Shown here piece by piece: positions 7,467 to 15,226 of a DNA stretch of 64,000 bases; the stretch's first letter is position 1; every line of letters starts with the position of its first letter. The DNA is from Castellaniella sp. GTDB lineage: Bacteria; Pseudomonadota; Gammaproteobacteria; Burkholderiales; Burkholderiaceae_B. The notes beneath the pieces are model-generated. The model did not search any database and had not been told where the DNA came from. It was given only the letters and a program-made list of their open reading frames with translations. The DNA lies in NCBI GenBank assembly GCA_019104865.1, contig JAHRWZ010000059.1, forward strand, positions 1 to 64,000, given 5' to 3'. Made by a program: the position numbers and the translations under genes.

Positions 7467-8787
7467 TTGCAGTTACCTCGAATTTTCGTTTCGCGTAGAT
7501 CCGCGCCTGCTTCAAATCGCTATTTGTCTTGGCGGCATCGCTGGCTGCTTCGCTGCTGGCCTTGCCGCGACTGAAAGGATCATCCTGAGCGTCCCGCTTG
7601 GCCAACGCTTCCAGGCTGTAGTTCTGCTGCTGCATGTAGATGCTGTCGCCGCCGGACAGCGGCTTGAGTCCGACCTTTGCGCGGGCCTCATTGGGCGTGC
7701 TAATGCTGCCATCCACGCTCTTTGCCAGCGTTTCAATGATGGTGGCCGCATCCATGCGCAGCAGGTCATCGGTATCCAACTCAACGATCGTGCCAGCTGG
7801 AAGATCCAGGCCGGCGTCCAGGCAGGCCTCCATCTCTTCGATCAGTACCTGCAGGCAGTCGCTGTAGTAGATGAGGTTTCCTTCCTGGGGTTTCGTGGGA
7901 GCCTGTCCCATGCCGATCTTGAACGGCGGAACATGAAAGCAACTCGCGACGATGTCGGCGGAAAGCTTCAGGTGTTCGACAATCTGGCTGTCAATTCCCT
8001 TGGCGCGCATAGCCTGAAAGCTCAAGCCGTCGCCCACGACAGCCACGCGCCCAGCCTTGGCGCCCGTGAAATTCGTATTCCACTGGTCGGAAAGTGACTT
8101 CGCTGTTTCCTTGCTGATCGCGCCAGGCGCGGACAGCACTCCGGAGAGGCTCGCGCCGTTCTCGATGAATGTGCGGCTGTCCTCTTGAATTTTCTTGCCC
8201 AGGGCGCCTGCCAATGCGGCTGCGTAGACAGGCGACACGCCGACCAGGGGATGAAACTGCGGCTGATAGCGGTCGTGAATGATCTCGGATGCTTCCACCA
8301 CCATCTGGGTTTCGTGAACGCCAGCGAGATTGTCCGTATTCAGTTGGTAATAGACGCTGCCATCGTCGGCCACGAGCGGCATGACCTTTTGCGGATCAAG
8401 CACATACAGCGCCTCGATTTTTCCGCCCACGCCTCGCTGTTTCAGGACATAGGTATTGCCGTTTGCCAGTTTGGAATTGATCCACCACTGACGAAACTGC
8501 ACGCCGTTCTGGTAGCGGTTCGGGCGCGCCAATAGCTTGTGCGTCGAGTCTTCCAGGATCTTCCAGACACGATCGGAGTCACGGCGCCTTACTTGGGCGG
8601 CCATCTTGCTGATGTCGCCCGAAATGAGCGTCGTGCAGGCGTAGATGGCGAAGAAGTCGCGCACGTCAGACAGGCGCACCTCTTTGTTCTGTTGCCATGC
8701 GCCTGTGAACGGCTCGCGGACCCACGGCCACCACCCGCCAACGGGCACGCTATTGAGCGCTTTCCGGCGATTCTTGAACGGCCACAT
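7459..8787 (-). CDS. Phage portal protein (HK97 family)
   Basis: A 442-residue protein that forms the dodecameric portal through which DNA is packaged. Family blocks are visible: an N-terminal KNRRKALNS, AIYACTTLISGDISKMAAQV, PNRYQNGVQFRQWW, LKLSADIVASCFHVPPFKIG and the late STPNEARAKVGLKPL. The length is normal for the family. It overlaps the small gene upstream by 38 bases and the collagen-like gene downstream by eight. Confidence 0.95.
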   Translation of the reverse strand: MWPFKNRRKALNSVPVGGWWPWVREPFTGAWQQNKEVRLSDVRDFFAIYACTTLISGDISKMAAQVRRRDSDRVWKILEDSTHKLLARPNRYQNGVQFRQWWINSKLANGNTYVLKQRGVGGKIEALYVLDPQKVMPLVADDGSVYYQLNTDNLAGVHETQMVVEASEIIHDRYQPQFHPLVGVSPVYAAALAGALGKKIQEDSRTFIENGASLSGVLSAPGAISKETAKSLSDQWNTNFTGAKAGRVAVVGDGLSFQAMRAKGIDSQIVEHLKLSADIVASCFHVPPFKIGMGQAPTKPQEGNLIYYSDCLQVLIEEMEACLDAGLDLPAGTIVELDTDDLLRMDAATIIETLAKSVDGSISTPNEARAKVGLKPLSGGDSIYMQQQNYSLEALAKRDAQDDPFSRGKASSEAASDAAKTNSDLKQARIYAKRKFEVTANA

Positions 8788-8992
8788 CGGCTTTCATGTC
8801 CTTGGTTTGGTACTTCTGGCGCTTGGAAGGCTTGGCGGCGACAATCTCTTTCGAGGCCGGCGATTCTTGAACGGCCACATCGGCGCGTTTGGCCGGCTTC
8901 ACTTCTTCGCACTTGCCCATGCCGATCAGCCACAACGCCTGGCGCTTCGGATAGTCGGTTTCGACTCCGGTGCGGATGTTTCGTACTCGCAT
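8750..8992 (-). CDS. Small phage protein of unknown function with an internal repeat
   Basis: An 80-residue protein. The start MRVRNIRTGVETDYPKRQAL looks folded; the rest is lysine-rich and contains the nonapeptide ADVAVQESP twice, encoded by a repeat with nearly the same bases. Its 3' end overlaps the portal gene by 38 bases. It lies between capsid and portal genes, where several HK97-like phages carry a small gene of unknown role. Confidence 0.6.
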   Translation of the reverse strand: MRVRNIRTGVETDYPKRQALWLIGMGKCEEVKPAKRADVAVQESPASKEIVAAKPSKRQKYQTKDMKADVAVQESPESAQ

Positions 8993-9003
8993 GTGTGCTC
9001 CAC

Positions 9004-9031
9004 GAAAATGGGGCGCCCCGAAGGACGCCCC
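9004..9031 (-). terminator. UUCG-loop intrinsic terminator after the capsid gene
   Basis: On the minus strand GGGGCGTCC and GGGCGCCCC form a nine-pair stem capped by TTCG, followed by ATTTTCG. It starts 18 bases after the stop codon of the protease-capsid gene. Confidence 0.7.
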
Positions 9032-9048
9032 TTGCCTACGCTGGGCGA

Positions 9049-11004
9049 TTAGGCCCAGCTGGAGCCGGACACCGCCTTCACGACGTTGGCCCGGCGCGTT
9101 TGCCAGTTGATGTACCGCTCGGCACGGAAGGCCACGCTGTTCGTTTGGAACATCGAGACCGACTGCGGGGCATACACGGGCGGGGTCGCACCCGGATCGG
9201 CAGCCGCAATCGCAGCTTCCGGATCGCTGTCCATGATGAGGCTGGTTTCGCGGCTGGCGTCCAGCGTCACCACGCCGTCGTCAGCCAGCCAGATTTCACC
9301 AGCGAACGCCAGCATGAAGGCGTTGGTATCCACATAGTTGGACACCAGAACCTGCACGCCATCGATGGTGCCGCCCATCGGCCCCATGTTGGGGAAGCGC
9401 TTGTTGTCGGCTGCCGTCACCAGGCCTGCCAGCTTGCGGGCAATGGCGGGAGTGGTGATGTAGACCGCCGAAGAGGCGTCCAGATTGCCGGAGTCCGCAA
9501 TGCTCCACAGAGCGGCAATGTCGCCCTCGGGTGACGCCGTGCCGGCCGGGATTGTGGTGGCCGTCCCGTTGAAGTGATACGTGATGGAGGCGGGCTTCAC
9601 GTTGGTCAGGCCGGCGTTGGCGATCTGGATGAAGTCCGTATCCATGCGCTCGATCACGGCGTTGGCCAAATCATCGCGGATCAGACGCTCGGCGCTGGGA
9701 TTGGAGAACCGCAGCAGCTCGTCGGTCGCAACCGAGATTGCCGTGATCTTGGCCCAGCCCAGATGCACGTCGGTGTACTTCCCGGAGGTCACGGGCTTGT
9801 GCTTGCCCTCCCCGGTCCAGCCGGCGGTCGAAGCGGCGGATTGCCCCTTGATGTGAACGTTGAAGGGGATGGAACGCAGTGCCGGAACGCCGCCCTGCCC
9901 GAAGCGACCGATGATCGTGCGCGGGCGCAGGTAGTCCACGAAGTCGCTCGTGATCTCGTTGTAGGCCACCAGGTTGCCAGCCCAATCGGCATCGGTCGTG
10001 GTGCCGGCCGAGACAGCCGCTTTCATCACCTCGTTCAGGCGCTCCATTTTCGGGAAGCGCTTCTGGGCGATGAACATGGCCGTATGCAGATCGCCCTTGG
10101 CAGAGCCCAGGCACATGGCGAAGCGGGCGAATTCGATGCCCTTTTCCAGCTTCTCGGGCGCCTGCTTGATAACGATGCCGCTGTACTGCTTGGCTTGGTC
10201 GGGCGCTTGTCCGCCATCCACGGGCTTGGCGGCAGCCTTGTTCTGGGCTTCCAGGTCGCGCAGATCCTTCATTTCCAGATCGATGGCCTTGATTTCGTCG
10301 TTCAGTGTGTCGAAAGCCTCGCGCTCAGCGGCAGTTTTCGTGCGGCCTTCGTCGGAGACAGTCTTTTGCAGGTCATCGCGGGCCTGCTCCTTTTCGCTCT
10401 TGGTCGCTTCCAGACGCTTGAGCATTTCTTGGTAGTTCATGGTCGTACCTCTTTCAGGGTTGGACAACTTCACAGATTTCAGCCCTGACGCGGGCACTTG
10501 ATTTCGAGCATCCTGGCCAGACGCGGCCTGCTCGGAAAATTGCTTGATGTTGGTGATGGACGCCTCGGCATTCGCCGGGATGGTCACAGCCGACAGCTCG
10601 TACCATTCCCATTTGGAGAAACGCACTCCATCAGTGCCGTCGATATAGCTGTATTCGATTGCACGAAAGCCGATCGACAGGCCCCGCACGAGACCGGACT
10701 TGATCGAGGCCCAAGCCTCTTCCAGGCGGGCAGCCAAGCGGGCTGGTGCGTCGATCTTGGCAAGCTTTGCCACGATCTCGATGCCGGCGTCCGTGACTTT
10801 GGCCGACACCACCTGGCCGATCGGCTGATCGTGGTCATGCTGCCAAAGCAACTGAATCGGCAGCTTGAACTGAGCGCCGTGAGGATCCACGACGTCGCCC
10901 ATGCGGTCAGTGCTGGGCGTCGAGGCGATGCCTCGAATCTCTCGGGCATCCTCGTCCACGGCCTTGATGGTCATCGTGGACCAAACCCGGCTCACCGTTT
11001 CCAT
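9049..11004 (-). CDS. Fused prohead protease and major capsid protein
   Basis: A single 651-residue frame joins two proteins that are usually separate. Residues 1 to about 170 are an HK97-type prohead serine protease: MTIKAVDEDAREIRGIASTP, the His block LLWQHDHDQPIGQV and the Ser block LVRGLSIGFRAIE. From residue 189 (MNYQEMLKRLEATKSEKEQA) comes the coiled-coil delta domain, then the HK97-fold major capsid protein (DYLRPRTIIGRFGQGG, LLRFSNPSAERLIRDDLANA, VYITTPAIARKLAGL, TNSVAFRAERYINW). The ATG at 10440, residue 189, follows GAAAGAGGT and could start free capsid protein. The protease would otherwise have to cut itself off, since it normally releases the delta domain. Confidence 0.9.
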   Translation of the reverse strand: METVSRVWSTMTIKAVDEDAREIRGIASTPSTDRMGDVVDPHGAQFKLPIQLLWQHDHDQPIGQVVSAKVTDAGIEIVAKLAKIDAPARLAARLEEAWASIKSGLVRGLSIGFRAIEYSYIDGTDGVRFSKWEWYELSAVTIPANAEASITNIKQFSEQAASGQDARNQVPASGLKSVKLSNPERGTTMNYQEMLKRLEATKSEKEQARDDLQKTVSDEGRTKTAAEREAFDTLNDEIKAIDLEMKDLRDLEAQNKAAAKPVDGGQAPDQAKQYSGIVIKQAPEKLEKGIEFARFAMCLGSAKGDLHTAMFIAQKRFPKMERLNEVMKAAVSAGTTTDADWAGNLVAYNEITSDFVDYLRPRTIIGRFGQGGVPALRSIPFNVHIKGQSAASTAGWTGEGKHKPVTSGKYTDVHLGWAKITAISVATDELLRFSNPSAERLIRDDLANAVIERMDTDFIQIANAGLTNVKPASITYHFNGTATTIPAGTASPEGDIAALWSIADSGNLDASSAVYITTPAIARKLAGLVTAADNKRFPNMGPMGGTIDGVQVLVSNYVDTNAFMLAFAGEIWLADDGVVTLDASRETSLIMDSDPEAAIAAADPGATPPVYAPQSVSMFQTNSVAFRAERYINWQTRRANVVKAVSGSSWA

Positions 11005-11017
11005 ATCGATTTCCCAT

Positions 11018-11039
11018 TAAAAAAGGCCCCGAAGGGCCT
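11018..11039 (-). terminator. Intrinsic terminator after the large terminase gene
   Basis: On the minus strand AGGCCC-TTCG-GGGCCT is followed by six T. The stem overlaps the last bases of the large terminase gene and precedes the protease-capsid gene. Confidence 0.8.
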
Positions 11040-12699
11040 ACAAGAAGAACATTTCGTATTTTTTGCCTGTTGGCGCTGGGTTCATCGCCATCAATTGCGC
11101 CGCATCCAGCAGCGCCATCACCGGGTCGATCTTCGCCTTCCCTGATGCTTGCTTGGTGATCAGGATCGAATTGGATCGCTGCTCGACGCGACAGTTGCTG
11201 ACGCACCAGGCCATCATGGGTCGCCCGCCGTGGATAAACGACCCTTCGGCGAGCTTCCTTTCCACAGTCATGATCGTGCCGCCAAGCCGATAACCCTGGG
11301 AGACGCCCACCAGAAGCTCTGGCGGGATCTCCGCGTCGTCGAATATCTCCTCGAAGCTCAAGCCGATCTGGTCAACTCCCACAGCGTTTTTCTCGGGTAG
11401 CAGGCTTCGGTCATAGACCATCTTGATGATGTCGGCCAGGTCGCGTACGTCGTCGCCGACGTTTTTCACGATCATCAGGTCGCCGTCACGCTCGAAATCT
11501 TTCAGACGAGGCGCGATTTCCTTGCGCCGCTCCAGCACGGACTCATGCGCCCAGGCCTTGCCCCAGTGCAGCCAGCGTCCGGTCTCCTTCTCACGACCAA
11601 TGACAGCAGCGCCAAGCAGGTCGTCCAACCCGCCACCGTCAATGCCGATGGTCACAACCTCCGATCGGCTGAGAAGATCGTCCAGCGCCAGCTTTCCGCC
11701 GCGGGCCTCCCAGTGATCAGCGCCGGCCCAACGGTCGGAGCGCAGGTTCATACCGATCTCGACGTTCAGATGCTTCGCCAGGAAACCGCGCAGCGACTCT
11801 TCTCCGGTCGCCCGAGCCTTGGTGAACTCCCGCCCCAGGAACTCCAGATCCACCGAGCGCCCCATGTTGGGATTCACGATGTGGAAATTCTTGGGGTCGA
11901 GATGCCGCTTGGCGTCGATCATTTCCTGAGGAAACTCGTAGATCACCGGTACAAACCGAGGATCCACGATCTTGCCGTCCCGCACATCGCGGGCGTACTG
12001 CAATTTCTGCCTGAAAACGCCTGCCGGCGGATCGTCAGATTGCGTGGTCGCGTAGATCACGAAACCCTCGGGCCTGGAAGCCAGGCCGCCGAACGCCTCA
12101 CGGAACATGTTCTCAGCGTTCGATTGCTTGCCGAACAGCCAAAGCTCGTCGGCGAACGTGCCAACCGACTTTTTGCCGCCCACGGTGTTCGGGTCAGCGG
12201 CGACCACCTTCAGCGTGGCATTGTTGACCTGCTGCGTGATCGTCCTGACGTGGGTTTGCACTTGCATCAGGTCGTCGAGCTCTTCATCCTTGCGCACCAT
12301 GTCGCGCGCCGGGGCGAAGGCGTTCGACGCGACCTCGATGGTGGGCGCCAGGATGGTGAATTCTGCCGACTCGCGCCAATTCAGGATCAGCGCCGTCATC
12401 ATGATTCCGGCGGCGATCGTCGATTTGCTGTTCTTTTTCGGAATCAGAACGAACCATTCTGTGATCAGCCGGCGGCCAGACTCGACGTCATAAGCTCCGA
12501 AAATCGAGCGCACCAGGTCAAACACCCACTGGCCGCAAGACTCACCAAATGTCGGACTGCCCGGGGCGTCCACAATTCGTAGCGCCTTGAAAACCTCCAG
12601 CGCCTGGTCGGCGTAATCCGGAAATATCGGCGGCGGAATGATCGACTCGCCAGCCCGCAGGCGATCCGCCCAGTCCGGGCATGCGGTTGACCACTCCAT
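11038..12699 (-). CDS. Terminase large subunit
   Basis: A 553-residue packaging motor and nuclease. The N-terminal ATPase has the Walker A-like block LIPKKNSKSTIAAG (about residues 85-98) and the Walker B block FADELWLFGKQ (about 183-193). The C-terminal nuclease begins with the acidic block TIGIDGGGLDDLLG near residue 353 and has a second acidic site in NAVGVDQIGL. This is the HK97/P-loop TerL type. The start at 12699 overlaps the small subunit stop (TGATG); a GTG at 12702 is possible. A terminator lies immediately downstream. Confidence 0.95.
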   Translation of the reverse strand: MEWSTACPDWADRLRAGESIIPPPIFPDYADQALEVFKALRIVDAPGSPTFGESCGQWVFDLVRSIFGAYDVESGRRLITEWFVLIPKKNSKSTIAAGIMMTALILNWRESAEFTILAPTIEVASNAFAPARDMVRKDEELDDLMQVQTHVRTITQQVNNATLKVVAADPNTVGGKKSVGTFADELWLFGKQSNAENMFREAFGGLASRPEGFVIYATTQSDDPPAGVFRQKLQYARDVRDGKIVDPRFVPVIYEFPQEMIDAKRHLDPKNFHIVNPNMGRSVDLEFLGREFTKARATGEESLRGFLAKHLNVEIGMNLRSDRWAGADHWEARGGKLALDDLLSRSEVVTIGIDGGGLDDLLGAAVIGREKETGRWLHWGKAWAHESVLERRKEIAPRLKDFERDGDLMIVKNVGDDVRDLADIIKMVYDRSLLPEKNAVGVDQIGLSFEEIFDDAEIPPELLVGVSQGYRLGGTIMTVERKLAEGSFIHGGRPMMAWCVSNCRVEQRSNSILITKQASGKAKIDPVMALLDAAQLMAMNPAPTGKKYEMFFL

Positions 12700-13160
12700 C
12701 ACAACCTCTTGCCGCCAGAGGCCACAAGCTTAGGCGGCGCGGCCGGACCGAACCTGCCGCCGGCTGCCTTCTTGGCCGCGCCCGCTGCGGCATCTTTCTT
12801 GCCGCCTTCGCCCAGCTTCTGATGCACATACGGCATCAGCGCCTTCGCAGCATCGGTGCGCAGCTTCGCATCCTGCTCAGGGTCGTTCATCACCGCTTTC
12901 AAGAAATCCTGCGGATCGCTGTACATTTTGCCAAGGTCCGGCAGCGCAACTTCCCTGCCTTGTGACTTCGCCTCTGCCTTGACCTGCTCGACGGCCTCAG
13001 TGCGCTCGATTGCGGCCAATACATCAGGGTCTTTAGCCATCCGAGAGCCAGCCTGCGCGGCAGTTTTTTCCGGACAGCCCGCTAGAATTGCGGCTTCCTT
13101 GTTGCTCAGGCCCGACCGCTTGGCGGCGGCGAACCGACGCTTCTTTTCAGTCAGTGCCAT
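12699..13160 (-). CDS. Terminase small subunit
   Basis: A 153-residue DNA-recognition subunit. The N-terminal helix-turn-helix region (MALTEKKRRFAAAKRSGLSN, KEAAILAGCPEKTAAQAGSR) is typical of TerS. The central part contains DPQDFLKAVMNDPEQDAKL. The C-terminus is basic and rich in Gly/Ala/Lys. It is coupled to the large subunit by stop/start overlap. Two 11-base direct repeats lie just upstream of its start and may be binding sites. Confidence 0.88.
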   Translation of the reverse strand: MALTEKKRRFAAAKRSGLSNKEAAILAGCPEKTAAQAGSRMAKDPDVLAAIERTEAVEQVKAEAKSQGREVALPDLGKMYSDPQDFLKAVMNDPEQDAKLRTDAAKALMPYVHQKLGEGGKKDAAAGAAKKAAGGRFGPAAPPKLVASGGKRL

Positions 13161-13167
13161 TTAACAT

Positions 13168-13190
13168 GTCCCTGTTAACGTCCTTGTTAA
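13168..13190 (+). repeat. Two direct repeats upstream of the small terminase gene
   Basis: GTCCCTGTTAA (13168-13178) and GTCCTTGTTAA (13180-13190) repeat with a 12-base period. A TTAACA in inverted sense lies at 13161. About 110 bases of non-coding sequence follow up to 13303, with a C-run and short GC palindromes. This is the usual neighbourhood of the packaging site, but no cleavage site can be assigned. Confidence 0.4.
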
Positions 13191-13303
13191 GGGGGATTTT
13201 TTCTCTGCGTGAGAGGGCGGGCGGTTTCCATGCCTCGTGGGCTCCGGACTTCCAGCCACCCCCCCCTGGTCTGAACGCCGTGACGCGGCACGCCGCAGCC
13301 CGT

Positions 13304-13627
13304 CTATGAGCTCGTGCGTGGCGATGACGTGCGGGTGACGGGGAGCATCGCAGAGCCTCGCCTGTGTCCGTCTGGGTCGATCTCACGGTCATCCTGGTAC
13401 AGCGCCTGCAGATCCTCGACTGTGGCGTCCCGCCAGTAGCGCACCAGGTATGGCGGCGTGATCGTGTACATGTTTCCTGGCCTGCACGCTCGATACTCGA
13501 CCTGCAGCACCAGGCGGCCACGCCATCCCAGTCGATACCGCGTCTTGCCCGTCAGCCCTGACCGCTCAGCGCTGCGCTCAGGCGGCGCTATCGGGTTGCG
13601 CAGTGGCGGGATTTGGTTGATGCTCAT
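13304..13627 (-). CDS. Small phage protein of unknown function
   Basis: A 107-residue basic protein (MSINQIPPLRNPIAPPERSA; then RYRLGWRGRLVLQVEYRACR and TPPYLVRYWRDATVEDLQAL). The middle looks like a small beta-sheet domain. Its ATG overlaps the stop of the gene upstream (ATGA), which supports real translation. No family is recognised. Confidence 0.6.
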   Translation of the reverse strand: MSINQIPPLRNPIAPPERSAERSGLTGKTRYRLGWRGRLVLQVEYRACRPGNMYTITPPYLVRYWRDATVEDLQALYQDDREIDPDGHRRGSAMLPVTRTSSPRTSS

Positions 13628-13869
13628 CGATCGTTGTCGTCCAGCAACCGATCAATCACAGCCTGGCGGGCACGATCCGCGAGCTGGCCACGGCGCGCAT
13701 CGATGTAGGCCGAAACCGCGGGCCCCGAGACGGAACGCGCGACGTCCTCAAGCCCGTGGCGGAGGGCCAGCGCGCGCAAGTCGGCCTCGAACCGCACAGC
13801 GTCCTGCCGAGCCTTGATGTCAGCGTCTCGCTGTATCCGGCTCTCGATCATGTCTGCAATGCTGCCCAT
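13624..13869 (-). CDS. Small helical phage protein of unknown function
   Basis: An 81-residue protein (MGSIADMIESRIQRDADIKA...) predicted to be almost wholly helical and charged, with a middle block LRALALRHGLEDVARSVSGP. It overlaps the genes on both sides by stop/start sharing. Its function is unknown. Confidence 0.6.
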   Translation of the reverse strand: MGSIADMIESRIQRDADIKARQDAVRFEADLRALALRHGLEDVARSVSGPAVSAYIDARRGQLADRARQAVIDRLLDDNDR

Positions 13870-14027
13870 CACTCAATCCTCATCCTGATAGACCGTCGCA
13901 CCCAGTACATCACGCGCTCGATGTTGGGCTGACATCCCGTCATGCGGCACATGAGCGTCACGCCGGCCAGATACCAGCGCAGCCACCAGGCCACAGATAC
14001 GCGGATCGCCACCTGTCGCTGTGCCAT
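13869..14027 (-). CDS. Very small phage protein, possibly membrane-associated
   Basis: A 52-residue frame (MAQRQVAIRVSVAWWLRWYL, then AGVTLMCRMTGCQPNIERVM, ending MRIE) whose TGA shares bases with the ATG of the next gene. Tryptophans and a hydrophobic middle suggest membrane contact. It fills an otherwise empty 160-base gap and keeps the chain of coupled genes unbroken, the main reason for calling it. Confidence 0.5.
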   Translation of the reverse strand: MAQRQVAIRVSVAWWLRWYLAGVTLMCRMTGCQPNIERVMYWVRRSIRMRIE

Positions 14028-14029
14028 GT

Positions 14030-14260
14030 CTACCGCGCTCCGTAGCAAGTCAGCAACGCGATATCGAATACCGCCTGCTGAGCCTTGCCCGATCCGTCAT
14101 CCCACCAGCACGTCACCTGGTCGCCGTCTGTGTCCATAACCACCATTGATGGGCCGCCGCTTGCGAGCATGACGCGGTTGCCTTGCCAGACCCTGGCCAG
14201 CATCGGCGGGCGCGGCAATCTCATAAGATCGCTCGTCCTGAACTCGCCTTGTCGCAGCAT
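14030..14260 (-). CDS. YodC/DUF2158-like small phage protein
   Basis: A 76-residue protein. The block VMLASGGPSMVVMDTDGDQV followed by TCWWDDG is close to the pattern of the DUF2158 (YodC) family, small proteins of unknown role that are often phage-borne. I chose the ATG at 14260, which overlaps the stop of the membrane peptide upstream. Confidence 0.6.
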   Translation of the reverse strand: MLRQGEFRTSDLMRLPRPPMLARVWQGNRVMLASGGPSMVVMDTDGDQVTCWWDDGSGKAQQAVFDIALLTCYGAR

Positions 14261-14400
14261 CACCCGGCCACCGCATGCGGCCACGGGCGGATCAGATCCC
14301 ACAGCCACGGCACGATCCAGAACAACAGGCCCATGATTGCGGCACTCGCAATGCCAGCAGCAACAGCCAGCGCCGTAATCGCGCTGCTCAGATCACCCAT
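14260..14400 (-). CDS. 46-residue single-pass membrane peptide
   Basis: The frame starts at an ATG preceded by GGAGG and encodes MGDLSSAITALAVAAGIASA followed by AIMGLLFWIVPWLWDLIRPW and a short tail. One strongly hydrophobic segment of about 25 residues with aromatic ends indicates a membrane helix. Its stop overlaps the next start (TGATG). The good ribosome binding site and coupling support it. Its role is unknown. Confidence 0.6.
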   Translation of the reverse strand: MGDLSSAITALAVAAGIASAAIMGLLFWIVPWLWDLIRPWPHAVAG

Positions 14401-14425
14401 GTCTCAATCCTCCACTGGACAGCCA

Positions 14426-14725
14426 TCATCGTTCCTCGTTCGACTTCTCGACGTGGCAGCCGCGTTTGTTGCCGGCTTCGTCATACCAGATGCACATGAT
14501 CTGGCAGTTCGCGTCTGTGTCCTGGCCGCCCAGGAAGAGCGGCGTCTTGTGGTCCAGCTCGAACCCGTCGGGGAATTGCGTCACGCGGCCGCAGTTCGCG
14601 CAGCGCGGGTCATGGGACCAGAGGCGCAGGCGCCTGTCTTGCAGCCTCCTGCCGGTCATGCGCTCGGATGCAATCGGCTTGCGACGGGCGTCCAACAGAT
14701 TGAGCTTTGGCTTGAGTGTGCGCAT
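14426..14725 (-). CDS. HNH endonuclease
   Basis: A protein of about 99 residues. The zinc-binding and catalytic layout is visible in CANCGRVTQFPDGFELDHKT (two Cys, then Asp-His), followed by an Asn in DTDANCQIMCIW and a final His in RGCHVEKSNEER. HNH proteins beside the terminase genes of HK97-like phages help cut DNA at the packaging site. The start is uncertain: the ATG at 14725 has only a weak ribosome binding site, but longer versions add a poorly conserved leader. Confidence 0.8.
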   Translation of the reverse strand: MRTLKPKLNLLDARRKPIASERMTGRRLQDRRLRLWSHDPRCANCGRVTQFPDGFELDHKTPLFLGGQDTDANCQIMCIWYDEAGNKRGCHVEKSNEER

Positions 14726-14733
14726 AAAGATAA

Positions 14734-14766
14734 GCGCCCCGCGAATCTCTCGACTCAGCGGGGCGC
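14734..14766. other. GC-rich stem-loop upstream of the HNH gene
   Basis: GCGCCCCGC (14734-14742) and GCGGGGCGC (14758-14766) are perfect nine-base inverted repeats around a 15-base loop. There is no T-run on either side. It sits in the leader of the HNH gene, between leftward late genes and the rightward gene at 14873. It could be an RNA processing or protein site. Confidence 0.45.
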
Positions 14767-14872
14767 GAAACGATGCCGAAGCATCGGGAGGCAGCGGCAT
14801 GCTACAAGTGACCTTACTGATCGGCACCCACTAAGCGTGACGAAAGTCCCTGGCCACCATAAGGAATCCATC

Positions 14873-15121
14873 ATGAAGCACACCATCATCATCGGCGGAC
14901 CGCATCATGGGCAACCTATAGAGCTCACCGATCCGCCTATGCCGTCCCTGGTAATGCTCGATGACCCCAAAAACACAGGCTATATGCTCGTACGGCTTCG
15001 GGGTCCGAACGCCGAAACGAAATTGCTGGAAAGCCGCGCTTTTTATGTGGCTGATGGGGTCACTGCCGATGAGGCTACAGCCTTGGCCCTTCCGCATTGG
15101 GAGTCCGGCGCTCTCTTGTAG
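14873..15121 (+). CDS. Small rightward phage protein of unknown function
   Basis: An 82-residue protein (MKHTIIIGGPHHGQPIELTD ... RAFYVADGVTADEATALALP) preceded by AAGGA and followed by a terminator hairpin. The start resembles small phage proteins that begin with a Gly-Gly-Pro-His-His-Gly block; their function is unknown. It points against the surrounding late genes, so it needs its own promoter, which I could not identify with confidence. Confidence 0.7.
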   Translation: MKHTIIIGGPHHGQPIELTDPPMPSLVMLDDPKNTGYMLVRLRGPNAETKLLESRAFYVADGVTADEATALALPHWESGALL

Positions 15122-15130
15122 AAACGCAAA

Positions 15131-15150
15131 ACCCCGCTCAATGGCGGGGT
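15131..15150. terminator. Bidirectional-looking terminator hairpin
   Basis: ACCCCGC and GCGGGGT flank a six-base loop. A T-rich stretch (CTGTTT) follows rightward, and TTTTGCGTTT follows on the other strand. It would end the 14873 transcript and also lies downstream of the leftward gene at 15227. Confidence 0.6.
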
Positions 15151-15226
15151 CTGTTTGCTCTGGGCGAATTACTACACGTGGTAGATACTGCGTATTTTCC
15201 CACTGTTTTTTTCACCAGTCAAGGGC

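Noticed and set aside
13191-13303. The cos packaging site
   Set aside because: A C-run and short palindromes are suggestive, but no nicking site or overhang can be recognised by eye, and the HNH gene is over 1 kb away.
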